Of a DNA stretch of 64,000 nucleotides, positions 17,315 to 27,365 are shown one piece after another. The translations under genes were made by a program, and so were the position numbers. The DNA is taken from contig WRPG01000017.1 in assembly GCA_009773355.1 (NCBI GenBank), positions 1 to 64,000 of the forward strand. Direction: 5' to 3'. The notes beneath the pieces were generated by a model. The model was not told the DNA's origin. It worked only from the letters and a program-made list of their open reading frames with translations, and searched no databases. Source of the DNA: Limisphaerales bacterium. GTDB lineage: Bacteria; Verrucomicrobiota; Verrucomicrobiia; Limisphaerales; SXTU01. Numbering within the stretch: position 1 is the first letter of the stretch; every line of letters begins with the position of its first letter.

Positions 17315-17512
17315 GCGCCGAGACTAGCGCGCGGGGCCGGGGCTTGGCAATCGCCGGCCCGCCCGCCCCGCGCCGGGCGCGTGTTCCCAAGGCCAAAATC
17401 AGTTCTTGCCTCCTTTGCAACCGGATGGCTAACCTCCCGCTCCTTTTTGATAAGGACCGTTGGCGCAGTGTGCCCGCAGGGGCGCGGCGCGGCGGTGTAA
17501 CGAAACGATTTT

Positions 17513-17779
17513 ATGCCAGTCAAAATCCGTTTGAAGCGAGTCGGCGCGCGCAATACGCCGGCGTTCCGCGTGGTCGTGGCCGATGGCCGCAGCCCGCGCG
17601 ACGGCAAGTTCATCGAGGAAATCGGCACTTACCAGCCGGGCAAGAAGGACGACAACTTCAAGCTTAACCTCGAACGCGCCGATTACTGGGTCAGCAAGGG
17701 CGCGCAGCCCAGCGACACCGTGGCGAGCTTCATGCGGAAGGCGCGCCGCGCCGCCGCTGCCGTGGCCGCCGCCAAGTGA
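17513..17779 (+). CDS. rpsP: 30S ribosomal protein S16
   Basis: An 88-residue ribosomal protein starting [20 protein letters not shown], with the family segment [20 protein letters not shown] and the tail [15 protein letters not shown]. It binds 16S rRNA and stabilises the 30S subunit. It opens the classical operon rpsP-khpA-(rimM)-trmD-rplS; khpA follows after 8 bp. About 200 bp of upstream sequence separates it from the divergent lactonase-like gene, and a promoter is expected there, but no site matches consensus well enough to annotate. Confidence 0.97.
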   Translation: MPVKIRLKRVGARNTPAFRVVVADGRSPRDGKFIEEIGTYQPGKKDDNFKLNLERADYWVSKGAQPSDTVASFMRKARRAAAAVAAAK

Positions 17780-17787
17780 TTTCCGCC

Positions 17788-18021
17788 ATGCAGGCCTTCC
17801 TCGAATACGTCGTGAAGGGCCTCGTGGACCGGCCCGACGCGGTGACCGTCACGCCGGTCGAGCAGGGCGGGCAGACGCTGTTCGAGCTGCGTCTCCACCC
17901 GACCGACGTGGGCAAGATCATCGGCAAGCAGGGCGCGACCATTCAGGCCATCCGCTCGCTGACACAGGTGGGCGCGGCCAAGCGCGGCATCCGCTGCGCC
18001 GTCGAGATCATCGAAGACTGA
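17788..18021 (+). CDS. khpA: KH-domain RNA-binding protein KhpA
   Basis: A 77-residue single KH domain, MQAFLEYVVKGLVDRP, with the RNA-gripping GKIIGKQGATIQAIRSL (GxxG loop GKQG). KhpA partners with KhpB and binds many RNAs; it often lies directly behind rpsP. The ATG at 17788 is preferred over an overlapping upstream GTG at 17776 because it gives the conserved N-terminus. No Shine-Dalgarno is seen. In most bacteria rimM comes next, but here the following gene is trmD after 42 bp. Confidence 0.94.
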   Translation: MQAFLEYVVKGLVDRPDAVTVTPVEQGGQTLFELRLHPTDVGKIIGKQGATIQAIRSLTQVGAAKRGIRCAVEIIED

Positions 18022-18063
18022 CCGGCGGAGGCCGGAGCGCGACCGGACCGCGCGACACCGAGC

Positions 18064-18756
18064 ATGAAGATTGATGTGCTCACGTTGTTTCCGGGGATGT
18101 TCGCGGGGCCGCTGGACGAAAGCATCGTCAAGCGCGCGCGCGACGCAGGCAAGCTGGACCTGCGCATCCACAATCTGCGGGACTACACGCACGACCGGCA
18201 CCGCACGGTGGACGACCGTCCATTCGGCGGCGGACCGGGAATGCTGTTGAAGCCCGAGCCGCTCTTTGAAGCAGTTGAGCAATTGAAGACCGCGACGACG
18301 CGGGTGATTCTGCTCGGCCCGGCCGGCCGGAAGTTCACCCAGGCCGTCGCCCGCGAACTGGCAGGGCTGGAGCATTTGCTCCTCATCTCCGGCAGCTACG
18401 AGGGCTACGACGAACGCGTCCGCGCCGCGCTGGCGCATGACGAGTTGTCCATCGGGGACTACGTCCTGACCAACGGCGCGCTGCCGGCGATGGTCATCGT
18501 GGACTGCGTGACGCGTCTGCTGCCCGGCGTGCTGGGCGACGACGAAAGCGCGACGGATGAGTCCTTCAGCCACGGGCTGCTGGAGTATCCGCACTACACG
18601 CGACCGGCGGAGTTCCGGGGAATGAAGGTTCCGGACGTGCTCCTCTCCGGCAACCACGCGGAGATTGAGAAGTGGCGGCGCGAGCAGGCGAAGCAGCGCA
18701 CGCGCGAACGGCGGCCCGATTTGCTCGACGGCAAGAACGACAAGACAAACCAGTAA
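18064..18756 (+). CDS. trmD: tRNA (guanine37-N1)-methyltransferase
   Basis: A 230-residue SPOUT methyltransferase that methylates G37 of tRNAs with S-adenosylmethionine, preventing frameshifting. Key segments: [57 protein letters not shown], and the knot motif [17 protein letters not shown]-terminal [19 protein letters not shown] also matches the family. It lies third in the rpsP operon with 42 bp after khpA and 13 bp before rplS. rimM, normally encoded directly upstream, is absent from the interval. Confidence 0.97.
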   Translation: MKIDVLTLFPGMFAGPLDESIVKRARDAGKLDLRIHNLRDYTHDRHRTVDDRPFGGGPGMLLKPEPLFEAVEQLKTATTRVILLGPAGRKFTQAVARELAGLEHLLLISGSYEGYDERVRAALAHDELSIGDYVLTNGALPAMVIVDCVTRLLPGVLGDDESATDESFSHGLLEYPHYTRPAEFRGMKVPDVLLSGNHAEIEKWRREQAKQRTRERRPDLLDGKNDKTNQ

Positions 18757-18769
18757 CAAACAACAATTT

Positions 18770-19147
18770 ATGAACCAGGCACTACTCGACAAGATTCACG
18801 GCGAACAGCTCCGCAAGGAGAAGGCGGTCTTCAACGTGGGCGATTCCGTCAAGGTCCACACGAAGGTCGTCGAGGGCGACAAGGAGCGCATCCAGATTTT
18901 CAGCGGCGTCGTCATCGGCAGGCGCGGGCGCGGGCTGGAGGAGTCCTTCACCGTCCGCCGCATTAGCTACGGCGAGGGCGTGGAGCGCGTCTTCCCGGTG
19001 AATTCGCCGCGCGTGGACAAGATTGAAGTCGAGCGCGAAGGCAGCGTGCGTCGCGCCAAGCTCACCTATCTGCGCAAGCGCATCGGCAAGGGCGCGACCG
19101 CCGTGAAGGAGAAGGACACCCGCGCCGCCGCAGCCGCCGTGAAGTAA
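18770..19147 (+). CDS. rplS: 50S ribosomal protein L19
   Basis: A 125-residue ribosomal protein located at the 30S-50S interface. It starts [18 protein letters not shown] and contains the conserved [34 protein letters not shown] and [21 protein letters not shown]. The C-terminal extension after [15 protein letters not shown] is Ala/Lys rich. The ATG at 18770 is chosen by homology; the sequence before it (caacaattt) has no Shine-Dalgarno. It ends the operon and is followed 23 bp later by a strong terminator hairpin. Confidence 0.97.
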   Translation: MNQALLDKIHGEQLRKEKAVFNVGDSVKVHTKVVEGDKERIQIFSGVVIGRRGRGLEESFTVRRISYGEGVERVFPVNSPRVDKIEVEREGSVRRAKLTYLRKRIGKGATAVKEKDTRAAAAAVK

Positions 19148-19170
19148 GCGCGCGCCATACCATTTCAGCG

Positions 19171-19203
19171 AAGGCGGAACTCCGGTTCCGCCTTTTGCTT
19201 TTC
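19171..19203 (+). terminator. Rho-independent terminator of the rpsP-rplS operon
   Basis: AAGGCGGAAC, a TCCG loop, then GTTCCGCCTT followed by TTGCTTTT form a 10-bp GC-rich stem with a T-rich tail, 23 bp after the rplS stop codon. Confidence 0.88.
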
Positions 19204-19208
19204 GTGGG

Positions 19209-19279
19209 GCGGACACGCTTGTCCGCTGTGGAGAGGGGGAGAGTGGTCAAATGAAAAGGGGACAAGAGTGTCCCCCCTC
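19209..19279. repeat. Two short hairpins between convergent rplS and arsC
   Basis: GCGGACA-CGCT-TGTCCGC (19209-19226) and GGGGACA-AGAG-TGTCCCC (about 19258-19275) are two related perfect hairpins with the core GGACA/TGTCC and 4-base loops, placed 30 bp apart between converging genes. The second may help end arsC transcription, though no T-run follows it. Confidence 0.7.
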
Positions 19280-19718
19280 ACCGTCGCTGCGCATCGCTCC
19301 GCCCGTCCGCATACGCGCGGAACACGGCGGCGATTTCATCCCGCACGCGGCGGAACATCGCGAGCTTCTCCTCCTCCGTCCCGGTCGCGTGCGCCGGGTC
19401 ATCGAACGGCCAGTGGTGGCGGTTCAACTGGCCGGGGAACATCGGGCACGCCTGGTCCGCGTTGCCGCAGACCGTGATGACGGTCTCGACTTTGCGGCTG
19501 AGGAAGTCGTTCATGTGCTTCGAGGTGTGCGCGCTGATGTCCACGCCCGCCTCGCGCATGACTTGGATGGCGAGCGGATGCACGTAGCCGGCGGGCTTCG
19601 ATCCGGCGCTGGCGACTTCGAGGAGGTCCCCGGCGAACTGGCGCAGCAGCCCTTCCGCGAGATGGCTGCGGCAGGAGTTGCCCGTGCAGAGGATGAGGAT
19701 GAGGGGTTTTTCGTTCAT
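19278..19718 (-). CDS. arsC: Arsenate reductase, low-molecular-weight phosphatase type (ArsC)
   Basis: A 146-residue cytoplasmic protein with the P-loop CTGNSCRSH near residue 11 (CX5R), the reductase Cys in [14 protein letters not shown] and the C-terminal catalytic Asp in [11 protein letters not shown]. This pattern fits thioredoxin-coupled arsenate reductase of the LMW-PTPase fold, which reduces arsenate to arsenite. The ATG at 19716-19718 ([14 protein letters not shown]) is used; a longer frame reaches into the repeat at 19731-19819. The gene follows an aquaporin-like channel on the same strand, an arrangement known from ars loci where arsenite leaves through an AqpS-type channel. No arsR or arsB is visible nearby. 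Confidence 0.92.
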   Translation of the reverse strand: MNEKPLILILCTGNSCRSHLAEGLLRQFAGDLLEVASAGSKPAGYVHPLAIQVMREAGVDISAHTSKHMNDFLSRKVETVITVCGNADQACPMFPGQLNRHHWPFDDPAHATGTEEEKLAMFRRVRDEIAAVFRAYADGRSDAQRR

Positions 19719-19730
19719 GGAAGTCGGATT

Positions 19731-19819
19731 GGCCGCGAAAGGGCGCAGAGAGCGCAAAGGGTTTGGAAGCTCATGCCTTTGGTTCAGCTGTGTGTTCTCT
19801 GCGCCCTTTCGTGGCAAAA
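19731..19819. repeat. Inverted repeat between aquaporin and arsC (GCGAAAGGGCGCAGAG type)
   Basis: Left arm about 19731-19760 and right arm about 19792-19819 both contain GCGAAAGGGCGCAGAGA or its complement; the arms differ at a few bases. A diverged copy forms the outer arms of the element at 35940-36118. Confidence 0.85.
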
Positions 19820-19821
19820 TT

Positions 19822-20490
19822 TCAAGCCGCCTTCACCGCGCCGCAGCAGCCTTCCGCCTGCACACAGCGGCACGCCGGCACCGCGAGTTGCGCGCCCAGC
19901 ACGGGAGCGAGCAGGTAAATCCACAGGTGCTCCAGATGCCCGGACACCACCGCCGGCGCGAGCGAGCGCGCCGGGTTCATCGAGGCCCCGCAAATCGGTC
20001 CGGCGAACAGCGCCTCCAGCGCGATGACCGACCCGACCGCGATACCGGCGGTGATGCCCTTCTCCTTCGCGCCGGTCGAGACGTTGAGGATGACGAACAT
20101 GAGGATGGCCGTGAGCACCACTTCGAGGATGAACGACTGCATCGCCACGCCTGCCGGCAATGTCGCGCCAAGCGTGACGTTCTGCGGAAACAGCGCCCGC
20201 AGCAGTCCGCTCGCGGCGAACGCCCCGACGCACTGGCTCGCCAAATAGGGAGCCGCCTCACTCCACGGCATCCGGCCCGCCGCGCAGAAGCCCAGCGTGA
20301 CCGCTGGATTCAGGTGCGCGCCGGACACCTCGCCGAGCGTGTAAATCATCGCCAGCACCACCAGCCCGAACGTCAGCGCGATGCCGACATGCGTGATGGC
20401 TCCATTGCTGGCCTGGTTGATGACGATGGCCCCCGTGCCCGCGAATACGAGCGCGAACGTGCCGATGGCTTCCGCCGCAAACTTCTTCAT
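19822..20490 (-). CDS. MIP/aquaporin channel, probably arsenite-associated (AqpS-like)
   Basis: A 222-residue six-helix channel with both pore motifs, HLNPAVTLG and [10 protein letters not shown]. The first helix begins [20 protein letters not shown], and the ATG at 20488-20490 fits this; a TTG 12 codons upstream is less likely. The C-terminal tail [11 protein letters not shown] carries four cysteines, unusual for aquaporins. Because arsC follows downstream on the same strand after 103 bp, the channel may let arsenite out after arsenate reduction, as shown for AqpS in other bacteria; water or glycerol transport remains possible. The Cys-rich tail could sense or bind arsenite, which is inference only. 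Confidence 0.88.
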   Translation of the reverse strand: MKKFAAEAIGTFALVFAGTGAIVINQASNGAITHVGIALTFGLVVLAMIYTLGEVSGAHLNPAVTLGFCAAGRMPWSEAAPYLASQCVGAFAASGLLRALFPQNVTLGATLPAGVAMQSFILEVVLTAILMFVILNVSTGAKEKGITAGIAVGSVIALEALFAGPICGASMNPARSLAPAVVSGHLEHLWIYLLAPVLGAQLAVPACRCVQAEGCCGAVKAA

Positions 20491-20575
20491 GCGCGGCGAT
20501 GATGTCGCCCCCGGCGTGAAAACCAAGTGACAATTCCATGACGCTCCCGGCGGCGTTAAGCCTCACGCGCCATTT

Positions 20576-21565
20576 TCACGGCACCGGCAGCTCGTCAAAA
20601 ATCTTCTGGATCACGATCTCACTGGTCTTGTCCTCCGCCTCGGCCTCGTAGGTGATGGCGACGCGGTGGCGCAGCACGTCCATGCCGATGCTCTTCACGT
20701 CCTGCGGCGTCACGTAGCCGCGGCCCTTGAGGAAGGCGTAGGCCTTCGCGGCGAGCGTGAGCGAGATGGTCGCGCGCGGCGAGGCGCCGAGCTGGATGAA
20801 GTCCTTGACGTTGATCTTGTATTTGGCGGGGTCGCGCGTGGCGCACACGAGGTCCACGATGTAGTCCTTCACCTTGTCGTCCACGTAGATGTCGTTGATG
20901 ACCTGGCGGGCGGCGAGAATGGTCTTGGCCTCGACGACGGGCTGTGCGGAGGGCAATCCGCTGGTGCGGGCCATGAGGTCGAGGATTTGCCGCTCCTCCT
21001 CGCGCGAGGGATAGCCGATCTTGAGCTTCAACATGAAGCGGTCCACCTGCGCCTCGGGCAGCGGATACGTGCCTTCCTGCTCGATGGGGTTCTGCGTGGC
21101 CAGCACGAGGAACGGTTCCTCCAGCTTGTAGGAGTTGTCGCCGATGGTGACCTGCTTCTCCTGCATCGCCTCCAGCAGCGCGGACTGGACCTTGGCGGGC
21201 GCGCGGTTGATTTCGTCGGCGAGGACGAGGTGCGCGAAGATGGGGCCGAAGCGCGTGGTGAAGCCGCCGGACTGCGGGTTGTAAATCTGCGTGCCGATGA
21301 CGTCGGCGGGCAGCATGTCCGGCGTGAACTGAAGCCGGGAGAACTTCACGTTCAGGCACGACGCGAGGGATTTGACGGAGAGCGTCTTGGCGAGGCCGGG
21401 CACGCCTTCGAGCAGGACGTGCCCGTTGGCGAGCAGGCCGATGGTCAGGCGCTCGACGAGATACTTCTGGCCGACGACGACCTTGTTCAGCTCGGCGAAG
21501 AGCGTGGGGACGAAGGCGGCGGCCTGCTGGACTTCCTCGTTGATGGCGGAGATGCCGGTGTTCAT
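20576..21565 (-). CDS. MoxR family AAA+ ATPase
   Basis: A 329-residue cytoplasmic AAA+ protein. It shows Walker A GVPGLAKT near residue 55, Walker B LVLADEINRAPAKVQSALLEAMQE, sensor 1 ATQNPIEQEGTYPLPEAQVDRF, and the C-terminal lid ending in VTPQDVKSIGMDVLRHRV. MoxR ATPases assist insertion of metals or assembly of partner proteins, usually with a DUF58 and a von Willebrand-A protein next door. Here the expected DUF58 and VWA partners are not adjacent: upstream is a pseudopilin gene in the opposite direction and downstream the aquaporin. If they exist they lie elsewhere in the genome, so its client cannot be inferred. Confidence 0.95.
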   Translation of the reverse strand: MNTGISAINEEVQQAAAFVPTLFAELNKVVVGQKYLVERLTIGLLANGHVLLEGVPGLAKTLSVKSLASCLNVKFSRLQFTPDMLPADVIGTQIYNPQSGGFTTRFGPIFAHLVLADEINRAPAKVQSALLEAMQEKQVTIGDNSYKLEEPFLVLATQNPIEQEGTYPLPEAQVDRFMLKLKIGYPSREEERQILDLMARTSGLPSAQPVVEAKTILAARQVINDIYVDDKVKDYIVDLVCATRDPAKYKINVKDFIQLGASPRATISLTLAAKAYAFLKGRGYVTPQDVKSIGMDVLRHRVAITYEAEAEDKTSEIVIQKIFDELPVP

Positions 21566-21722
21566 GTCGGGCGGATGTTACGCGGCAAGAGACACCGGCG
21601 GAAGCCTGCGCGTTCGGAAAAAGGCGGCCATTCCGGGCAGTCTCAACCCACCTGCGCGGATTCCCGTCGCGAATCCGCTGGCAATGCCGGGACGGGTTGC
21701 CTAGGTTGCGCTGAGAAAGCCA

Positions 21723-22499
21723 ATGTCCATGCGCCGCTCCCATCACCAGGCCACCGCGTTCACGCTGATCGAACTCCTCGTCGTCATCGCCATCATTGCG
21801 ATCCTCGCGGGGATGCTCCTGCCCGCGCTGTCCAAGGCGAAGAGCAAGGCCAAGGGCATCCAGTGCCTGAACAACGACCGGCAGGTGTGCGTGGCGCAGA
21901 AGCTCTACATTGACGACCACGACGGCACGTTCGTTTTCCTCTGGCGCAACCCCCGCAATCCCGCCCAACCAGGCGAGCCGACGCAGGCGAATAGTTTGGT
22001 GCCCAACGCGACCGTAATCTGGTGGCCGGACAAGCTGGTCCGTTATGTCGGTGGCAATCCGCAGTCCTTCAACTGTCCGGCCCTGCTGCTGCCCGCTATT
22101 CAGGCGGCGGGCGGAGCCGCCAGCACCAATCGCATGGGCCTCGCCATGAGCCATGTGGAGTTTGGCGTGACCGTGACCGCCCCGGCCAGCAACAAGGTCC
22201 GTGAGGCTCAGGTGGCCAAGCCGTCCGCTTCGATCTTCATGTCCGACTCCGCGCAGGTCAGCAATTTTACCGAGCCGAACCCGGACCTGTGGGTGGAACG
22301 CCAAGGCTTTGCCTCCGTCTATTTGCGGCCGCCCTCGGATGGCAACTACGCCTCCACGGAACCAACGCGGCTGGTCGCCCGGCACAACCAGCGGGCGCCC
22401 TGCGGCTTTGTGGACGGCCACGCGGAATCCATGAAACCCAGCGAAACGGGCATGCAGTTTCCCAAGGGTGATCCGCGCGCTCTGTGGGACAAGGAATAA
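21723..22499 (+). CDS. Type II secretion-like pseudopilin (prepilin N-terminus, DGH C-terminus)
   Basis: A 258-residue protein with a short basic leader ending before [20 protein letters not shown], the prepilin peptidase site and hydrophobic spine of GspG-like pseudopilins, then [19 protein letters not shown]. The C-terminal part holds the conserved FVDGHAES motif found in PVC-group pseudopilin-like proteins. It is expected to be cleaved by a prepilin peptidase and anchored in the inner membrane or assembled into a fibre. A small lipoprotein gene follows after 42 bp. No secretion machinery genes are present in the window. It is one of five paralogues here. Confidence 0.92.
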   Translation: MSMRRSHHQATAFTLIELLVVIAIIAILAGMLLPALSKAKSKAKGIQCLNNDRQVCVAQKLYIDDHDGTFVFLWRNPRNPAQPGEPTQANSLVPNATVIWWPDKLVRYVGGNPQSFNCPALLLPAIQAAGGAASTNRMGLAMSHVEFGVTVTAPASNKVREAQVAKPSASIFMSDSAQVSNFTEPNPDLWVERQGFASVYLRPPSDGNYASTEPTRLVARHNQRAPCGFVDGHAESMKPSETGMQFPKGDPRALWDKE

Positions 22500-22541
22500 G
22501 CTCGCGCAACATTTCCAAGCCCCCGGTTCACTTCCGCTACG

Positions 22542-22856
22542 ATGACTCCGCGCCTCGTCCTCCCGTTGACGGCCCTGTTGCTCACCCTCGTCCTGCCGAC
22601 TGGCTGCAACCGGAAGAAAAAGCCGGAACCTGCCGCACTTCCCGCGCCGCCTCCGTCCACCGCGACCACCCCGGAGCAGGCGGTGGCGGAGATCAACCGG
22701 AGCCTGGAGCTTTGGACCTTCCAGCGGAATCAGCCGCCCAAGGACTTGAATGAACTGGTGACGGCAGGCTATCTGCAACGGCTGCCAGCTCCGCCTGCGG
22801 GCAAGAAGTTTGCCTTCGACCCGGTCAAGATGCGGGTGCAGTTGGTTGCGGAGTGA
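22542..22856 (+). CDS. Small lipoprotein paired with a pseudopilin
   Basis: A 104-residue lipoprotein with leader MTPRLVLPLTALLLTLVLPT and lipobox PTGC, then a Lys/Pro-rich linker and a compact C-terminal domain: EINRSLELWTFQRNQPPKDLNELVTAGYLQRLPAPPAGKKFAFD. This domain resembles the C-terminal part of GspG-type pseudopilins (initial helix, PKDLxELV, GYLxxLPxPPxGKK). The gene lies 42 bp behind a pseudopilin gene. A second lipoprotein at 47175-47585, also directly behind a pseudopilin, has the same order of features. A role in periplasmic pseudopilin assembly or presentation is plausible but inferred only from pairing and sequence pattern. Confidence 0.8.
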   Translation: MTPRLVLPLTALLLTLVLPTGCNRKKKPEPAALPAPPPSTATTPEQAVAEINRSLELWTFQRNQPPKDLNELVTAGYLQRLPAPPAGKKFAFDPVKMRVQLVAE

Positions 22857-22874
22857 GGCGGCCTCCCCGCCGGC

Positions 22875-24089
<1,215 letters not shown>

Positions 24090-24311
24090 GGGGGGCAAGG
24101 TAGCAAGGGGGCGGGCGAGGGCCAACGGGGAAGTTCGGGGCGCGAAAAACGTAACGCGTGACGCGTAAGGGCCAACGGCGTTCGGGCGGATTGAGCCGGC
24201 ACCGGTTTGGCGGCCATTTTTGGGCAAGGTGGCCGTCGTCTGCGGCACCTGAACCACCGCGCCCCGCAAAACCGCTGGGCAACCCGCCTTCATTCCGCCA
24301 CGCTTCGCTTC

Positions 24312-25562
24312 ATGTCCGCTGGAACGATTTCATCGCGTCTCCTGGCGGGTTTGCTTTTCATGCTTGTGACCAGGTTCCCCGTCCCCGCCGCTGAACCCCG
24401 CGATGAAGCCCTCTGGCAGCGCGCGCTCGCCCTGCACCGCTCCGCCATCGTCGTGGACGGCCACAATGACATCACCGGCGCGATGACGGACGACGGCTAC
24501 AACCTCGCCACGCCCTCCGCCGGCAAGCACCACACCGACCTGCCCCGCCTGCGCGAGGGCGGTGTGAGCGCGCTTTTCTTCGCCATTTACGTGGACCACA
24601 AGTTCGTGACGAACAACACCGCCACCCGCCGCGCGCTGGCGGTGATTGACGCGACGCACCGCGAAATCGAGCGCCACCCGAACGACCTCGTGCTCTGCAC
24701 CACGGCTGCCGGGATTCGCGCCGCCAAGCAGTCCGGGCGCATCGCCGCGCTCATGGGCGCGGAGAACGGCGCGGCCATCGAGGACTCGCTCGCCACCTTG
24801 CGCGCGTTCCACCGCCTCGGCGTGCGTTACCTAACGCTCACGCACATGCAGGCGACGACGTGGGCCGACGCCTCCACCGCGCCGCCCAGGCACCAAGGCC
24901 TCTCCGACTTCGGCAAGTCCGTCGTCCGCGAGATGAACCGGCTCGGCATGATGGTGGATGTCTCGCACGTCGCGGACAAAACCATGAGCGACGTGCTCGA
25001 CCTCACGATCGCGCCCATCATCGCCTCGCACTCCTCCGCCCGCGCGCTCGCGCCGCACCCGCGCAACATTCCCGACGACCTGCTCAAGCGCATCGCCACC
25101 AACGGCGGCGTGGTGATGGTGAACTTTTACCCCGGCTACATTGACCCGCGCATCAGCGTCGTCCTTGAACAGTTGCAGCCCGAGTTGGACGCCCTCCGCG
25201 CCCAGTGGCGCGACCAGCCCGCGCGCTCCCGTGCCGAGCGCCGCAAGCTGATGGAAGGCAGGCTGCCCGTCACGCCGCTCGCCGTGGTGATTGACCACAT
25301 CGAGCACGTCATCAAGGTCGCGGGCATCAACCACGTCGGCCTCGGCTCGGACTTCGACGGCATCTCCATCGTCCCCGCCGACCTCCGCGACGTTTCGATG
25401 TTCCCGAACATCACCTATGAACTCCTCAAGCGCGGCCACTCCGAGGCCGACGTGAAGAAGATCCTCGGGGAAAACTTCCTCCGCGTCTTCGCCGAGGTGG
25501 AGCGCCGCGCGACTGCGAAGCCGGACCAAATCAGCGGTGGCCCCGAGGGCAGGACGCGTTAG
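24312..25562 (+). CDS. Membrane dipeptidase-like zinc peptidase (M19 family)
   Basis: A 416-residue exported enzyme. The leader [20 protein letters not shown] ends near PAAEPRDEA. The M19 metal site starts with [11 protein letters not shown] (HxD), followed by [11 protein letters not shown] with the metal-bridging Glu, [12 protein letters not shown], the second histidine pair region [16 protein letters not shown] and [11 protein letters not shown], and [12 protein letters not shown] near the C-terminus. Renal dipeptidase-like enzymes hydrolyse dipeptides and beta-lactams. It is likely periplasmic. The ATG at 24312 is chosen for the signal peptide. About 220 bp upstream, between it and trpB, there is no gene; a short run of 7-base units of the ACGCGTAA kind occurs near 24150-24175. 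Confidence 0.92.
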   Translation: MSAGTISSRLLAGLLFMLVTRFPVPAAEPRDEALWQRALALHRSAIVVDGHNDITGAMTDDGYNLATPSAGKHHTDLPRLREGGVSALFFAIYVDHKFVTNNTATRRALAVIDATHREIERHPNDLVLCTTAAGIRAAKQSGRIAALMGAENGAAIEDSLATLRAFHRLGVRYLTLTHMQATTWADASTAPPRHQGLSDFGKSVVREMNRLGMMVDVSHVADKTMSDVLDLTIAPIIASHSSARALAPHPRNIPDDLLKRIATNGGVVMVNFYPGYIDPRISVVLEQLQPELDALRAQWRDQPARSRAERRKLMEGRLPVTPLAVVIDHIEHVIKVAGINHVGLGSDFDGISIVPADLRDVSMFPNITYELLKRGHSEADVKKILGENFLRVFAEVERRATAKPDQISGGPEGRTR

Positions 25563-25673
25563 GGCATGCAAGCGTGGAGCCCCACAAGGCTTGCGTCACC
25601 TGAATGTAACCCTACACTCCGCCCGTCCCAGACAGGCTGCCGGCGGTTGGGCCGGCGCGGGAAGAACTGACTT

Positions 25674-26393
25674 ATGGACGAGCAGCCGAAAATTCCGACG
25701 CCGTCGCCCGTGCTTCTGCGCGAGCTGAACTACACCTACACGCCCATCGCGGCGTTCGTCATCGTCGCCATCATCGCGCTGGTGCTGTGGAACAAGCGGC
25801 TCGGCCCGACCACGCTGCTTGGCGAGGCGGAGACGATTGACGCCATCGTGTCCAGCCCGCAGCCCGGCGTGCTCGCCGAGGCCAGCAAGGACATCCGCAT
25901 CTTCTCCAAGGTCGCCAGCGGCCAGATCGTCACCCGCGTTGTCGGCGCGGACCCGAAGAACCCCATCCCGCTCACCGCGCCCATCGAGGGCGTCATCACC
26001 AAGATTCACCGCTTCCCCGGCGACACCAACGCCGTCGTCGCCGCCGGCGAGCCGATCATGACCATCACCGCGCCGCGCCCGGACCGCATCATCGCCTTCC
26101 TGCGGCAGCCGCTCACGTTCGATCCCAAGCCCGGCATGAAGGTGGTCATCCGTCCGCGCGCGCGCAGCCGGAAGACCTTCGAGGCGACGATTGACAAGGT
26201 CAGCCCGCAGCTCGCACCCATCCGCGGCGCGCTCCTGCCGCCCGGCCAGACGCGCGTCGAGCTGGGCCTGCCCATCATCATCGAGAAGATTCCCGCTGAA
26301 CTCGCCCTTTACGCCGGTGAAATTGTGGACCTGACAATTTACCCCGGCGAAGTCTCGGCTCCGACGGCGGCGGCAACCCCGGCAGCGAAGTAA
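25674..26393 (+). CDS. Membrane-anchored biotinyl/HlyD-like adaptor protein
   Basis: A 239-residue protein. After a short cytoplasmic N-terminus a single membrane helix (about 20-42, YTPIAAFVIVAIIALVLW) anchors a periplasmic part. The periplasmic domain has the beta-barrel and lipoyl-like pattern of membrane fusion proteins (PLTAPIEGVITKIHRFPGD, VVAAGEPIMTITAPRPD, PGMKVVIRPRARSRKTFEATID). It is short and lacks the long coiled coil of export-pump adaptors, so partners are unclear. No transporter is next to it; prmC converges 2 bp downstream. The ATG at 25674 has a weak GGAAG upstream. Confidence 0.75.
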   Translation: MDEQPKIPTPSPVLLRELNYTYTPIAAFVIVAIIALVLWNKRLGPTTLLGEAETIDAIVSSPQPGVLAEASKDIRIFSKVASGQIVTRVVGADPKNPIPLTAPIEGVITKIHRFPGDTNAVVAAGEPIMTITAPRPDRIIAFLRQPLTFDPKPGMKVVIRPRARSRKTFEATIDKVSPQLAPIRGALLPPGQTRVELGLPIIIEKIPAELALYAGEIVDLTIYPGEVSAPTAAATPAAK

Positions 26394-26395
26394 CC

Positions 26396-27250
26396 TCAGC
26401 GCCAGGCTTCCAGCACGCGCGGACGTCCGGTGAGGTCGCGATGAACGGTGACTGACCGCCAGCCGGCCTCGGAGAACAGCGGTTGGAGCGCGGCTTCCTG
26501 GCCGTCGCCGAACTCGGCGAACAAACCGCCGGCGGCCTTCATCCACGCCGGAGCCTCCAGCGCGAGCCGCCGGTAGAAGTCCAGCCCGTCCACGCCCCCG
26601 TCGAGCGCCGCCCGCGGGTCGAAGTCGCGCACCTCGGGTTGCAGCGTGGCCAGCTCACCGGTGGGGATGTAAGGCGGGTTTGCGACGATGAGGTCGAAGC
26701 GCAAATCCGCTGGCAGCGCGCGGAAACCATCGCCCACATGAAACGCAAGTCGCGCCACCAGCCCAAGCCGCTCCGCATTCTTCCGCGCGAGTGCCAGCGC
26801 GGCCTCGGAGAGGTCGAGGGCGTGGATGCGCGCGGCCGGGCAGCGCGTCGCGAGCGCGATGGCCAGGCAGCCGGTGCCGGTGCCGAAGTCGAGGACGACC
26901 GGCGGGGCTGACGAGTCGCGCCCGGCAAGGGCGGTGGCGGCCAGTTCCGCCAGGGTCTCCGTCTCGGGCCGGGGAATGAGCGCCACCGGGCTGACGGCGA
27001 TTTCCAGTCCGCAGAAGGACGTGGAGCCGACCAGATGTTGCAGCGGCTCGTGTTTGGCGCGGCGCTGCACGAGCGCCCGGAGCGCGGTGACTTCCGGTTC
27101 GGTGAGGGCGCGGTCGTGGTTCAGGTAGAGTTGCAGGCGCGGCAGCTTGAACAGGTGGGCGAGCAGCAACTCGGCTTGCAGGCGCGGCGAATCCACCCCG
27201 TGGCGTTGCAGGAACTCGGTGCTGCGCTGGATGACTTCTCGAACCGTCAC
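26396..27250 (-). CDS. prmC: Release-factor glutamine methyltransferase
   Basis: A 284-residue S-adenosylmethionine methyltransferase that modifies the GGQ glutamine of release factors RF1 and RF2. It has the N-terminal helical bundle (VTVREVIQRSTEFLQRHGVDS), the SAM loop VVLDFGTGTGCLAIALA, and the catalytic NPPYIPTGEL. The C-terminus FAEFGDGQEAALQPLF also fits. The GTG at 27248-27250 (V/M-TVREVIQ) marks the expected N-terminus; a frame 60 codons longer to 27430 is not conserved. prfA, often adjacent, is absent. The gene is divergent from the response regulator. Confidence 0.94.
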   Translation of the reverse strand: MTVREVIQRSTEFLQRHGVDSPRLQAELLLAHLFKLPRLQLYLNHDRALTEPEVTALRALVQRRAKHEPLQHLVGSTSFCGLEIAVSPVALIPRPETETLAELAATALAGRDSSAPPVVLDFGTGTGCLAIALATRCPAARIHALDLSEAALALARKNAERLGLVARLAFHVGDGFRALPADLRFDLIVANPPYIPTGELATLQPEVRDFDPRAALDGGVDGLDFYRRLALEAPAWMKAAGGLFAEFGDGQEAALQPLFSEAGWRSVTVHRDLTGRPRVLEAWR

Positions 27251-27351
27251 GCCGGCAGCGTAGCCAGGCTGATGCCCCGCCCGAAGGCTTTTCGCCGGAC
27301 CAACGCCGGAACGTAAAGTTGGCGCTTGCACTCCGGCGCGGCTGGGCGCAG

Positions 27352-27358
27352 AAAGGAG
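27352..27358 (+). promoter_or_regulatory. Shine-Dalgarno AAAGGAG before the response-regulator gene
   Basis: AAAGGAG ends 7 bases before the ATG at 27366. It is one of the few strong ribosome-binding sites in the window and fixes the response-regulator start. Confidence 0.75.
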
Positions 27359-27365
27359 CCAATCC

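Noticed and set aside
17405-17460. Possible promoter before rpsP (TTGCAA and TGATAA-like boxes)
   Set aside because: Spacing of about 27 bases is too long and the match to consensus is poor.
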